DNA of 64,000 nt from Globisporangium splendens (GCA_006386115.1 VFIW01000016.1:473301-537300), one strand, 5' to 3'. Shown: positions 23,191 to 34,164, counted from the stretch's first letter. Notes: generated by a model from the sequence alone, not told the origin. Translations and numbers: made by a program.

Positions 23191-24607
23191 ATGGCACTTG
23201 AGCAGGTCGTGCGCATTTTGCATTCTTTGCCGGAAACAACAATGGAGAAAGCCAAATCCGAAGACGATGAGGTGAATTTCGAGACCCTGAGCCACGGCCC
23301 GCATTCACAAAACATTAGCACACTTAATTGTACGTGAAGACACTTTGGGTGCGGCTTTTGTCAATATGAGGTTGTCTAACAGCTTGCTTGGCGAGGTAGC
23401 GGGTGATGTCGAGGAGAGAGACGAGTTGGAATTCCTGCGCGTCGAAAACTCGTTACTGCGGAAAAAGATTAAAGAGTTGGAGAAAGCTGGACGTGGCGAG
23501 AAACACGGCGGGTAAAATGCTGGGTCTGCTCTCGTTCTCTATGAACCGGCAGCTAACAGCGTGGTTTTCTACTGACATTGACAGGAAGCTAGTTGTCGAT
23601 GAAGCAGAGATTCAACGGATTGACGAACTCTTGAAGAAAGCTGAAGTACATGCTACACAGAGAATTGCGGACTCGCTATATGTTGGTCTTCTCAACTCTT
23701 GCGTGCTTGTTGGGAACGTCGGCATAGGAAGCCAAAATGGAAGCGATGAACTATGTCGCAAATACGTCCAGAGATAAGGTGCACGACACCACAAAGCTCT
23801 ATATTGGCTGCATCCATTTACTAACGGTGCATACTCGGTGCTTAGCTTGGGCAAGACGTCAAAGTTTTGGAGGCCATTCTGAAAAAGGTACGAGATTGCT
23901 GGTGTGTGTCCATTATTTCTCTCAAAAGCAAAAGAGATAACCAATCGTTTTCATGTGCTTTTCGACACTTTCGTAGGCAAAAGCGGAGCGTCACTCGTTC
24001 AAGAAGAAGATCAAAGAAACCGAAGACAAACTGCAGCACGAGCGGAAGAAAATTGAGCAGGTACGCAATGTCGCCACGATTTGGTTCCTCGCTTCTCCCC
24101 AGTATTCAGTGCTTTTAAATTGTAGGAAGAAATCCGTTTCCAAGTCGATCGCGAGATTTTCGCCAAGACCCTGAAAGTGAGCCTTTTACGAACTCTATGA
24201 TCGATACCTGGGCGTCCATATTGATTAGGTTGATCGCATTTGATTTGTGTAGGACGACCGGGACTCGTACAAATACGAAGTTGATCTTCTCGTGCAAAAG
24301 ATGACGGAGCTGCAAAAGGAAAGGCACGAGCTCTATGTGTGGGTGCGAGAACAGCAGGAGCGCCATCTCCAGGAGATCCGCAAGCTTACCCGAGCACTCG
24401 GACGGACCTGGAAAGCGATTGACGACCAAGTAAGCGCCAGACTGCATCTGTGTCAGCACACCTTTGATCCTGTTAATTCACACCCATGCATACTCTTGTT
24501 ACAAACAGAAAATCAAGAGCTTGGACGTGCTCAACGAGGTGTCTCAAGTCCAGGCCGCCGTTTTCCCACAACGCTCAGGGCGAGCAGCCACGCCAAGAAC
24601 TGCCTAG
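23191..24607 (+). CDS. Eight-exon coiled-coil protein, unrecognised
   Basis: I derive eight exons by splice signals and phase: 23191-23271, 23396-23511, 23585-23645, 23846-23887, 23977-24060, 24126-24176, 24253-24429 and 24509-24607, giving about 236 residues. All introns are short with GT...AG ends (for example GTACGA...CGTAG). The acceptor of exon 2 (GGCGAG) is the least certain. The protein is nearly all charged helix ([55 protein letters not shown]) and ends in a short Ser/Thr/Pro tail. Small all-helical proteins like this are common in cilia and basal bodies, and oomycete zoospores are flagellate, but I cannot name a family. The start lies only 117 bp after the giant gene, on the same strand. 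Confidence 0.72.
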
Positions 24608-24735
24608 CGCAGTTGATGCAGCAATACACAAACCATTCAGCGCGTCGGCTGTTCTCCTGTTTCTCTCTTTTGATTGATAGAAATTTGGTTACTCCGCTGG
24701 GGCTTCTGGTTTCTTCATCAAAGACGAAAAAATAG

Positions 24736-25439
24736 CTATTCCAGCGGGCTATAAATGATGCGCTGGAGTTCTCCGCGCTGTTCCGACACCTGGATCACCA
24801 TCTTCAGATCCACAATCTCTCCTTCTTCCCCGCCTTTGAATGACGCGATCAACAAGCCGCAGTTCGTGAATTGGCTTGGTTCAATGCCTGACACATTGAT
24901 CTGCGACGCCTATTTCCCCAAAGCACACATTCCCCATCGCAACAGCACCCCATGAATTAGTCCAAAATCCAATGGTAGCATGCTTGAACATACAAAAAAG
25001 CGCACCGTGAACTGGAAATGGTTGTCTCCTCTCGCGTAATCCGTTGCCTCCACCTGACCGAGCTGTGCATCACATCATCCACGGTTAAGGAGCTCCAACA
25101 TGTGCATATCTCCTTTGCTCAACATGCAGTCATGAAGCACAATGGGGGTTCAAAGGATATTGATAATGTGGCGCTTCATCACCGAGTCCACCAGATACTA
25201 CATGCACACATACTGTTAGTAATTGCACAGATGGAAGCCATTGACACCAAGCACCAAACACGCACCTCAATGTCCCAGACGCCGTTGGCGACGGGCTTGC
25301 TCAGGTGGAAGTCCACCTCCAGGTTGAGCTCGTCCGTGAGCGCCGCGGGGTTGGGCGAGATGTCCACGGCCGTGACGTCCACGACCGGCAGCGCGCACAG
25401 GTGCGTCTCCTCGTCGTCCACCAGTTTGCTTTCGCTCAT
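24736..25439 (-). CDS. 144-residue beta-rich protein, unrecognised; contains a U12-type intron
   Basis: There are four exons on the minus strand: 25266-25439, 25161-25197, 25006-25064 and 24736-24900 (stop TAG). Exon joins are in phase and give one smooth protein: MSESKLVDDEE at the start, LNLEVDFHLSKPVANGVWDIE, then YLVDSVMKRHIIKLGQVE, and EIVDLKMVIQVSEQRGEL near the end. The alternating hydrophobic pattern suggests a beta sandwich. There is no signal peptide or membrane segment. I recognise the look of a conserved eukaryotic family (a VWDIEY...RHIIKLG block) but cannot name it. Intron 2 is AT-AC, described separately; introns 1 and 3 are GT-AG. A 5'-truncated LINE sits about 200 bp upstream of its start. 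Confidence 0.8.
25065..25160 (-). other. U12-type AT-AC intron
   Basis: Read on the minus strand, this 96-bp intron starts ATATCCTTT, the exact U12 AT-AC donor consensus. It has CTCCTTAACC (25083-25092), which matches the U12 branch-site consensus at eight of ten positions, 20 nt before the end, and it ends in AC. Only the AC end keeps the frame: the split codon A+AG gives Lys in RHIIKLG. Confidence 0.88.
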
Positions 25440-25619
25440 ACTTAGTGCTGTTTGTTGCCTTTATGGGATGGATGCTCGCATGAGGCAACGGCTCGCTTGG
25501 TGCGACCGTCAGAAAACATCGGAGGTTGCACGAAGGAAGTCAAGTATCTTGAACTGAAAGCAGGTATCTTGTTGCAGTACATTGTAGGATACTGTACCCA
25601 TTTCAGAAATGCCATCGTG

Positions 25620-25637
25620 TCTCGGCAGCCTTGGCTG
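25620..25637 (+). repeat. Left target-site duplication of the LINE
   Basis: TCTCGGCAGCCTTGGCTG, identical to 27952-27969. Confidence 0.92.
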
Positions 25638-27912
25638 GCAAGCGATGCGGTGGACAACTCGGTGGATAATGCGAGCGCAAGACAAGTATACAGAGGCTTG
25701 GTATGAACGAGTGCATCGGGACAACAGTCAAAACCGGGGATGTTGCGTGATTTCGCCAAAGGAGCGAAACCAGCACGCACAGACAAGGCTGTACCAGACG
25801 AGCAATATTCACAGACTCGGGTGGGAGTATCTCTGTGAAGACTTGGTGGTTGCAGAGAGACGCAATCCCGCGTGGAAAGATGATCTGAAGCAGCAAATGG
25901 AATCCTTGCTACCGACCCTGGACCTCGAGTGGAGATCAGACGGACGTGTAGGTGTGTACTTTGGGAGAAAACCTGAGCAGACGATTCATCACCTATCGGA
26001 AGAGACTCGAGCCTTCTGGCCATCCTTTCAGTGGAACGACAACCCCTGGATAATCGACAGCCAAGGCGAGCAGTATACAGTCAAAACGGTTCCTTTCCTG
26101 AAGGAATGCAATTTGGCCAGCTTCAACGTGAGACGGGAAGAAGAGCGAGTGTTCTCCGTGCGGCTACCAACCATGACGGCGACTCTCACGTTCAAACGAA
26201 TGACCGCCCTGCGAAAACTCGTAACCAGCATCATTCTATGCTCACCGGAGATAGAAATCGATGCAGGCAACCAGTTGAACAGTCACCAGGAGCCGTGGAG
26301 CAGGAAACACACAAAACGAGAGTACAAGTGGATCAGCAATGGCATGGGAACCACCATCGCGGTGCCAGTATCGGAGGAGAGCCACACGGACTACATCCAG
26401 ATGCAACGGCAAGCAAACGGAGTTCTCTGGACAGTGACCGACTGGGCTGGGGATGCTATCTGTCAACAAGACGTGGCAACGATCGAAGAAGAAATAAAAA
26501 CCGTAGGGTGGACTTTCAAACCTCACCCGCTCACGACTCACTGTCCGTGGCTGGTGCATGAACGTACTCCCCCAAACAGTATCCAGAAGACAATTGACCG
26601 AGCACGAACACGAAGGTTGCACAGCAAGTTGTATCAAGGTCTCGGAGGACTCATAGACAAGCTCAACGAAGTTGCGAAAACTGACCAGTGGTACAGCCAT
26701 GTGCAGTATCGACTACCAGCAGATCTATGGAAACAACGAGGATGTCTTACGCCGTATCAGATGTGGACGACATACCGGATTTCTACGATGCAGCTCAACC
26801 TGTTCCATCCAGGAAGGATCGAGTCTTCGGCGTGCCCAAGCAATGCCGGATGTGGGGAGACAAAAGAAACGATCTCACACATAATCTGGAGTTGCAAGCG
26901 AGCGCAAGCCGCGTGGACGACCATTCTCGGGCGATGGATGGGTCGAACATTGGCAGAGCAAGCGCTCAACCTCTTCCTGCCTCATATTGCCAGTCGCACA
27001 GCCCCGCCAGGTCAACGACCTTTGCTCCGGGAATTGGAAAAGCACTTCGGGTTCATTGCTCCGGAACACTCTGTAGCACTACAGAAACTTTGGTTTATCG
27101 TCACATCAAGCATCCCAGTTTTGCTATGGAGAACGAGAGTGGAAATAGTGCATGAACGGCAACATCTCACTATCAAAGAAAGTACCCAGCGAGTGTGGAC
27201 AGCGTGTGTGATGCAAGTACGGGCCGTGGCTCATCGGATGAGAACGCTCAAAGGAGAAAAGATCGATGCAACTTGCCTGAGCCAACTGCTCAGCGTACTG
27301 GAGAGACAAGACTTGTCGCGCCAACTGGAAGCATGGGCGACGGCGCGTTTGTATTTCGATGGAGGTGCATGCGGCAACCCAGGTCCAGGAGGCAGCGGAT
27401 GGGCACTCATCTTCCTCAATGAACGCAGCAATCGATGGGAACTCAAAACATGCGGCTATGCGTACATGGAACCGGAAGTCACGAACAATTGGTGCGAATA
27501 CAGCGCGCTGAAAGATGGTCTGGCATACAGTGCACACTACCTACAGCATTATGAAGTCAAGTTGGAAGTCTTCGGAGACAGCCAAACGATTATCGCATCC
27601 CAGAACGGGTTCGCCTCAATACGCCAGACCAAGTTGCAGCCACTAGCAGTTCGGGTAAATCAAATTGTCGCCAACTTTGCGTGGACCTCCTGGAATCACA
27701 CAAAACGGGAACAAAACAAGATGGCCGATCTTCTCGCCAACATGGCAATGAACTCCAAGAATGCGAAGATACTCACCGCTGAATCGCGGGGAAACGATCA
27801 AGTTCTTATGTCCCAAGTCGCAGCTCTACTCGACACTGATATCGGTGCCACCCCGTCAAGACTTAGAAACACCTCACTGCCAGCAGTGTCAATGAGACTC
27901 AGGAATTCTTAA
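25638..27912 (+). pseudogene. LINE ORF2 C-terminal part with zinc finger and RNase H
   Basis: The frame is open from the left junction to TAA at 27912, so about 757 residues remain. No RT palm motif is present, so the endonuclease and RT were lost on insertion. Around 26830-26900 there is a CCHC cluster (CPSNAGCGETKETISHIIWSC), typical of the region between RT and RNase H. The RNase H at 27349-27740 keeps all four acidic positions: Asp in YFDGGACGNPGPGGSG, Glu in NWCEYSALKDGL, Asp in VFGDSQTI and Asp in NKMADLLAN. An ATG at 25609 lies in the target DNA and is not native to the element. With an open frame of this length the insertion should be young. Confidence 0.88.
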
Positions 27913-27951
27913 ACTGTATGTAGATCATAAGTTCAATAGAATGACCTTCTC
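25638..27951 (+). mobile_element. 5'-truncated non-LTR retrotransposon (LINE)
   Basis: A 2,314-bp insert lies between two perfect 18-bp direct repeats. It holds only the end of a LINE ORF2 (post-RT region, zinc finger, RNase H), so it is truncated on the 5' side as target-primed insertion commonly leaves copies. The 3' end has no poly(A). It has only a short non-coding tail after the stop at 27912. Confidence 0.9.
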
Positions 27952-27969
27952 TCTCGGCAGCCTTGGCTG
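27952..27969 (+). repeat. Right target-site duplication of the LINE
   Basis: Second copy of the 18-bp target sequence, followed by the unrelated flank ATGTGGATAG. Confidence 0.92.
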
Positions 27970-28571
27970 ATGTGGATAGTTTCGAGCGTGTCGACAAAGC
28001 ATCGAGTGCGCAAAAGCGGTAAAGTACAGGCTCTTTGGAGCACCCATTGCACTGCTCGTGGGAAGGAGAGCTGGGGTCTCTCTTCGGTCGCTCTGTGGCA
28101 CTCGGTCAGTGTCAAGTCGGAGGGGAGTAGTCTCTGAAAAAGATCCTGCAGTGAGGCAAGCGATAGACCTGGAAGTTTCTTCGCCGTTGGTCTCAGACCA
28201 GTTGCCGCAATGCGCCTAGCAGTTTACACTCGCTCTCCGGAGTCTGTATGCATCTCCCTCTACTGCGTGCGTTGGACGCACACGCGCATCTGGCAAGAGC
28301 TGTGCACTCGTGTACTTGGTCTGAGTTCAGATATGATCACTCGCTTGCTTTCCGCTGCCGCTGAGCTATCCAGAATTTCGTTCGTGCCAGCAGAGGTGCC
28401 TCCGCCTCTGTTTTTCCTATTGCTATTGTTCGATGGCAGAAGCGTTTGGAGAACATGATTTTTTTCCTCTTGAGGCTCTTTCTTCCACGTGCACAGCCAT
28501 TAAAAAGGTCTGAGAGAGATGCTCTCTTCATTTTGAAAGAATATTACGACAGTGAAAAAGACACAGAAGTA

Positions 28572-28786
28572 AATTACCGCATGGGCTAAACCCAAATCAT
28601 GTAAATTACCACTCGGGTCAAATGCTGCTCTGGAAGTTGGTCCCACACCCCTTTGACCATTTGCAATTCCATTCTGGGCAAACACTCAGCAGATTGGGGA
28701 AAACTTGTAAATTACCGCAAGCGTTAAACCCATTTCAGGAAGTTGAAACCCCGCACATCTCTGCGGTAAACTACATTCCGCGGGGC
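28572..28786 (+). repeat. Degenerate GTAAATTACCGC...TAAACCC motif, about four copies
   Basis: GTAAATTACCGCATGGGCTA is at about 28572, GTAAATTACCACTCGGGTCA at about 28599, GTAAATTACCGCAAGCGTTA at about 28708, and GGTAAACTACATTCCGCGGG at about 28764. They may be binding sites or a small repeat remnant. Confidence 0.6.
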
Positions 28787-28795
28787 AAATATCTG

Positions 28796-28817
28796 CTCTC
28801 TCTCTCTCTCTCTCTCT
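28796..28817 (+). repeat. (CT)11 microsatellite
   Basis: A perfect dinucleotide run about 63 bp before the ATG of the PH-phosphatase gene. Confidence 0.97.
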
Positions 28818-28880
28818 GAACAGGAGGGAAGAAGAAGGCTCACTTAGCAGATTACGAATCGACAGCAAGCAGCCGTCCGA

Positions 28881-30326
28881 ATGGCTCCGTTGAGCGGCGA
28901 CGACCACCGCGAGGACCATGGGCAGCAGCCGCAGTTCCGCAAGCGCCTGCGCAATGCGCGCACCCGCGACCGGCCGCACGTGCACTTCTCGGAGCACGTG
29001 GACGAGCACACGCCGCAGGAAGGGGACACGTACTACCCGACACCCACGCCTGCGCGGCCCGTGATACCCACGAGCTCTACCAGGAGATACACGATCGACG
29101 AGGTCGAGCTCTACTTCTCCGAGGACACGTCGATGCGTCCGCTGTCTGAGTACGACTACGCCGTGAGCAGGATCAAGGGCCATGACGAGTTCCTGCTCTG
29201 CGGCTGCGTCGAGTTCCGCAAGCCGCACATGGGCATCACGACGTGGCGTCCGTGCTGGGCCGAGTTGTACCACGGCGTCGTGATCCTGCGCAAGTTCAAG
29301 GACAAGGTCGTCGACCGCAAGCGTAAGCTGATCCCGATCACCAAGTGCGACATCACGTTCCTCGACATCCACGACCACTTGCTCGAGATCAAGCATCTGT
29401 ACCAGGGCCAGCAGAAGCGCCGTATCCTGCGGTTCTCCACGAAACGCGACCTGTTCCTATGGTGGTGGGGCATCCAACTCGCATCCATGTCGCCTGTGGA
29501 TGGAAAAGTGCTGCACAAGTCCATGGCACGGCCGGCGCTCTCGCCGCTGTTCTTCCTGGCGACAGCGGAGCCCATGGAGAACGTGTTCTTTCCTCGAGCG
29601 CTACGCAGAGAGCGATCTTCGGCAAACTGCAAGAGCAACGGTAGTGACGGCAGCAGCACTTCAACCAATACTCCCGACCGCAGCCAGGGTGTGACGCACT
29701 TGATCTTTGTCCGCCATGGTGAGACGGAAAACATCCTGTTTCGCATCAGCGATCGCGAGAAGAAGCTCACGGAGCGGGGTCACGACCAGGCCGAACAGAC
29801 GGCGAGGTTTCTCAATCAGCAGCTCCTAGCAGAACGCGGGAATGAGTACAACGTCACGCTTGTCTATGGCGGACTGCGACGCACGGTCGAGACCGCGTCC
29901 AAGTTCGCCACGGCGATGCCCTGGGTCAAGAAGAAGTACGTGTGCAGCTTCCTGGAAGAAGGCGCACCCAAGACCGTAGACACCGAGTTCCGTCAAGAGT
30001 ATCGCGATGCGACGCATCAGATGGCGTTCGAGTACATTTGTCGCTCGGACGACAACGGCAGAGGTGCGTCGTCATCTTCGAGAAAAAAGCATCGGCTACA
30101 CCCAGTGCGGCCGCTGGAGAAGTACAAGATCATCGTCTGCCACGCGAGCTTCATCCAGTTCTGCATCGCGCAGTGCTACGGCGTGTCGAAGGACATCATC
30201 CAGCTCGGCGCACCCATCGCGCACTGCAGCCTCACGCAGATCGATGTGATGCAGGGGGACGCCATGGAGGCCGAGTTCACGAACCGCGTCGCGCATCTCC
30301 CGCTCACCCATCGCACCAGCGACTAG
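28881..30326 (+). CDS. PH-domain histidine phosphatase (PGAM-like)
   Basis: The single-exon protein has 481 residues. The N-terminal 90 residues are polar. A PH-like domain follows at about 102-203 (EFLLCGCVEFRKP, WAELYHGVVILRKF, ending in KRDLFLWWWGIQL with the characteristic Trp helix). After a Ser-rich linker (245-270) comes a histidine-phosphatase domain (272-460) with the catalytic HLIFVRHGETE (His279), GLRRTVETA, the acidic EEGAP and the second histidine in VCHASFIQF (His421). PH domains usually bind phosphoinositides, so the enzyme may act at a membrane; the substrate cannot be told from sequence. All catalytic residues are present. Other frames on both strands here are high-GC shadows. 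Confidence 0.87.
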   Translation: MAPLSGDDHREDHGQQPQFRKRLRNARTRDRPHVHFSEHVDEHTPQEGDTYYPTPTPARPVIPTSSTRRYTIDEVELYFSEDTSMRPLSEYDYAVSRIKGHDEFLLCGCVEFRKPHMGITTWRPCWAELYHGVVILRKFKDKVVDRKRKLIPITKCDITFLDIHDHLLEIKHLYQGQQKRRILRFSTKRDLFLWWWGIQLASMSPVDGKVLHKSMARPALSPLFFLATAEPMENVFFPRALRRERSSANCKSNGSDGSSTSTNTPDRSQGVTHLIFVRHGETENILFRISDREKKLTERGHDQAEQTARFLNQQLLAERGNEYNVTLVYGGLRRTVETASKFATAMPWVKKKYVCSFLEEGAPKTVDTEFRQEYRDATHQMAFEYICRSDDNGRGASSSSRKKHRLHPVRPLEKYKIIVCHASFIQFCIAQCYGVSKDIIQLGAPIAHCSLTQIDVMQGDAMEAEFTNRVAHLPLTHRTSD

Positions 30327-30530
30327 ACAAGTGAAATTAAGAGCAAACCCAGGTAACTAACTTACCTTACAGTGCATGTTCGAGAAGATTCCTATTGTTT
30401 TGAAGTATTTTGGCTCACAATGGAAGAATATGAAAGTATAGATTGAATAAAAGCAGAAAATGTAAATCAAAGGCAAAAGACACAAGCATACACTGCACGT
30501 CGACGCTTTCCTCTTTCGCGGTCATCCTTC

Positions 30531-32927
30531 TCACTTGGGGAAAAGGTTCGTGGTCAAGTTTGGCGTGCACTTGGAGCCTGTGAACGTATTGGGCGACGTC
30601 ATGGACGAGAGCGCCACGGCCGAGCCAAACGTGACGAGGTAGTTGCCGCGGTCGGTCTTGGCGCCGCAAGATTCGGGTGTGAACTTGTCCACCGAGGTTT
30701 TGCTCACTCTGGCGATCGCATCGTCGACGCTCAGTGGGTATCGCCCCACGACAAGCACGTAGCTGCCTACGGGCAGTGCCAGCGACGCAAATGGGTCCCG
30801 AAAGCTCACGGAATGGCGTCCTGTGCGGAGCACAAAGTTGTCGTCATCGTCTCCAGCGTAGATCAGATCGGCTGACGTAAGCGTGTTGCCAGGGTTGGCG
30901 CGGAACAGATACATGGCTGGGTCGATGTACGCGCTCGTGCAAAACCCGTTGAAGTCGAAGAATGTGTTGCCATCGGCTGTGCCGAACGACGACACCTCCA
31001 TCGGCACGCGGCTGAAGGATGGCAACGAGAACGGGATGTAGTCGACGCTCACGGAACTGCTCTGTCGCACGATGGTGCCATCGGCGACCACAGCCTTGGT
31101 GAGTGCGGCTTCCGTGTGGTACAAGCACGAAGAGTACGGCGTCAGCGTGTTTGCTGCCGCACACTGTGAGCCAATGTAGCTGCCCGGGGACGTCACTTGC
31201 ACAGACACCGAAGATGAGACCGTGAGACGGTAGTTGCCGTAGTTGGACACTTTGCCGTTGCACACGATCGGGAGTTTGGACACGCCGTTCGCTTTCTTGA
31301 CGGCATCGGACTTCGACATGGACGCAGTCCCCACCGCGAGTCGGTAGGTTCCCTTCGCGAGCGAGAGAGACAAGTACGAGTCGGCCGAGCTCACGGAGCC
31401 ATCGGCACGTCCGTATCCGTTGGGGGCATCCGAGTTGCTCGCGATGACGCCATCTTCCGTGATCGCTTCGGCGCTGTTGACCCGGAACAGGATGATCCAC
31501 GAGTCGATGTACGCGGCATTGCAGTCGCCATTCACGTCCGTGTAGCTCGCGGTATTACCGCTGCCGACTTCCTCCATCGAGAGGATGTCAAGCTCGACGT
31601 TGGCGTTGGCTGAGACCGTGATGTCGATGCAGTCCACGGAAGTGGTCGTCGCCGTCGCGAAGATCGTGCCGTCGACTTTGGTTTGCGTCGTTGGGGCTGC
31701 AGACGATGGCGCTGGAGCCGAAACTGGTGGTGCTGAGGTTGGAGCGGAAGTCGGAGCCGCCGTTGTTGGTGGGGGTGTTGGAGGTGTGTAGAGCGCGCAC
31801 TTTGGGAGCAGGTTCTTCGAGCGCAGGTCGTTGACGATCTTGTAGATGTTGATGGCCGTGTTGGGGCATCCGCCGCAGTGGTGGAGCGCGGCGACGGCGT
31901 TGTCCGCCCACGCGATAACAGGCGAACCCGAGGACCCGGCACACGTGTCGAGGTCGTACGCGACTTGGTCCGGTGCGCATCCGCCCATCGTGAGCGACGT
32001 GACTTTGCCGAAGTCGCTGTCGGTCTTCATCGCGATGCGCTTACCCAGCCGCTCGGATGCTGCGGCACGTAGATTCGTTCATCCAACACGGCGCCAGTCT
32101 CGCGGAGTTGCAGGTACCCGTACTCGTTCGACCAGTTGATGTCCAGCTTGACGAGCGTGCAGTCCAAGTCGACGCTGGTCGTGATGAGCGTCGCGGATTG
32201 CGCGCGCACGTCACCCGTGCACGCCAATGGCGAGTTGCACTGTGTGTTGCAGGACGCACCCTGGGCGTCAAACTCAAACTGCGTGCGCCTGCGTCCCGAT
32301 GCAGTGATTGTTGGTGATCACGTGGCCCTCGCAACCCACGAGCCAGCCCATGCAGAAATAACTGCCGTCCTCCTTGTGGATGAGCATGCGAATCACAGGC
32401 CGACTGCGCACGTACGCGTCGCCGTCCAGCTTGAAACACGCCGCCTCCTTCGTGTCGTCGTTGCCGCACACTTCCTCAACGTTCGAGAGCTTGTTGTTGG
32501 CCGGCTGCGCGAAGTTGCGGTAGCTGCCGATCGTGAAACCCTTGCAGAACATGGGCGTTATGGGCTCCGCCACGCTGCTCGTCATGAGCTCCACGGTCAG
32601 CGAGCGCGTGTCCATGGACTCGGTAATGAACGTCGACTTGGTCTCGTCGCCTCAGAAGCGGAACACGCGCTTCTCGCTGCTGTTGCTGTCCGTCGCATAC
32701 ACAGCCACGACGTCGTCCGGTGGCAGATTGAAGTTGGTAAAGTTGAGCACCATGAAGTCGCCCGCTGGCGCTTCGATCGTGAACGTCGTGTTGGTGTTGG
32801 GCAGCGAGTACGCGCCTTTGTCGCAGCCCACGCCGACGTCCACGATGCCCGTCGTGCTGGTCTCTTGCTGCTCCATCGCCGCGACCGTCAGCAAGGAGAT
32901 CGCCATTATCGCCGCATATCGAAGCAA
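30531..32927 (-). pseudogene. Secreted trypsin-like serine protease, broken by a stop and two frameshifts
   Basis: Minus-strand blocks join into one secreted protease. The start at 32927 gives a signal peptide (MLRYAAIMAISLLTVAAM), then a beta-rich N-terminal domain. The protease domain follows with the triad in HVITNNHCIG (His), LVKLDINW (Asp) and CAGSSGSPVIAW (Ser). After a Pro/Ala/Thr linker come two similar beta domains of about 120 residues (SWIILFRVNSAEA...GTYRLAVGTA and AMYLFRANPGNT...GSYVLVVGRY), like bacterial pre-peptidase C-terminal modules. Breaks: in-frame TGA at 32652-32654, a frame change near 32271-32283, and an apparent one-base loss near 32040-32047. The last 499 codons are intact. 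Either the gene is dead or this copy's consensus has errors. Confidence 0.8.
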
Positions 32928-34164
32928 CTCGTCATATTGGCTCTGTGTGACAAAGTTAATGAGATGTTGGACTGGAGGACTCGCGCTGTGCAGCGAAGAT
33001 TGTGGAATGCTCCTCCTTGGAAATGCTGGCGCCTGCTCGGTGCGTTACTCCCTACAGCATACGCATAGAGACGTCAGCGCACCAAAGCCGCGGGATCAAA
33101 TTGATTCCGCTTCTCTTTCCGCGAGATCGTGCGCAGAGAAAACAAAAATACCCACCACGCCCTGCGTTTTGAAACAGCAGCTTGCATCCCAATCAAGCCA
33201 CCGCATCGGACAAGGAGTGCCACCAAAAATGGTGCGTAACAGACTCATTGACTGGCACAAACACGCGATCCCATTTTGCAAGCAGATCAGAAGGATCCGC
33301 ACTGTCGCTGGAGCTCGAGCCGCGGAAAAATCGCCGACGCGTGGCCGAACGCTCCAATCGCCGCCTATTTATAAGTGCGGACGTGTGAGTGATTGAGCTT
33401 TGTCAGACACTTTGGATGCATCGAGCGCCTGTACCTGTTCGTGCGTCTGGTGCCTTTTGGAGCCTGCCAGCGCATCTTTCGCTGCTGTGCAGTTCAACTC
33501 CAACGTCGCATGCGCTTCGCCTTCTTCTCGCTGATCTGTCCACACACGCCAGTTCTCGGAGCGAGGCCAGTGGCACACGTTCGTTCCAAAACATCTCACA
33601 TCCCCGTTCGCGCTCTTGCTCTTGCTCGACTCGGCGTTTGCATCAATACTGATGCCGGAACTCACTTGTCTTCCTGCTACCCCCTAACGTCACGGCACTC
33701 CACATACCTGTCTCGATTTAAAGCAAAAGGCTCGACTAACTTTTAACTTTTACAAACAACTAGGACACTACTGCCTGGACACACCGTACACCAACACGAT
33801 GCAATGCACATTTGAGCGCACAGCATGACGAGATACCAAATTTCATCTTCGCAATGGGTGGTGTTAAAAAACACCGAGGAAAAAAATGTGCCAGCTGGGC
33901 AAACTGGCACGGTGGTACATCCACGCAAACACCGACCTGGAGAGAATTTGTTTGAACGTCCAACTGAAGAACCAGACGCTACCAGAGTGAATCGACTCCG
34001 TCGCTTGCTTGCTTGCTTGCCTGCCTGCCTGCCTGTCTGCCTGCTTGACACCGCAGCCACATCGTCATCGTATCAGCCTGATACAATACAAAACTGCGGA
34101 TTCATGAGACCAGCGACACACACCGAGGAACAAACAACGTCGACATTCACAAAGTGAAAGCCAT
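32928..34164. other. Intergenic, no supported gene
   Basis: Short frames on both strands lack family features. A GCTT/GCCT tetranucleotide repeat lies at 34003-34047, close to the 3' end of the histone H1 gene. Confidence 0.6.
34003..34047 (+). repeat. Tetranucleotide microsatellite (GCTT)n(GCCT)n
   Basis: Four GCTT units run into GCCT units with one GTCT interruption, ending at GCTTG. Confidence 0.95.

Larger units (their letters stand above)
27970..28880. promoter_or_regulatory. Upstream region of the PH-phosphatase gene
   Basis: No gene is supported in the first 600 bp. The last 300 bp hold repeated GTAAATTACC motifs and a (CT)11 tract, both close to the start at 28881. Confidence 0.5.

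Noticed and set aside
32136..33068. 310-codon plus-strand frame
   Set aside because: It is antisense to the broken protease, with Ala/Val/His/Arg-rich composition and no motif.
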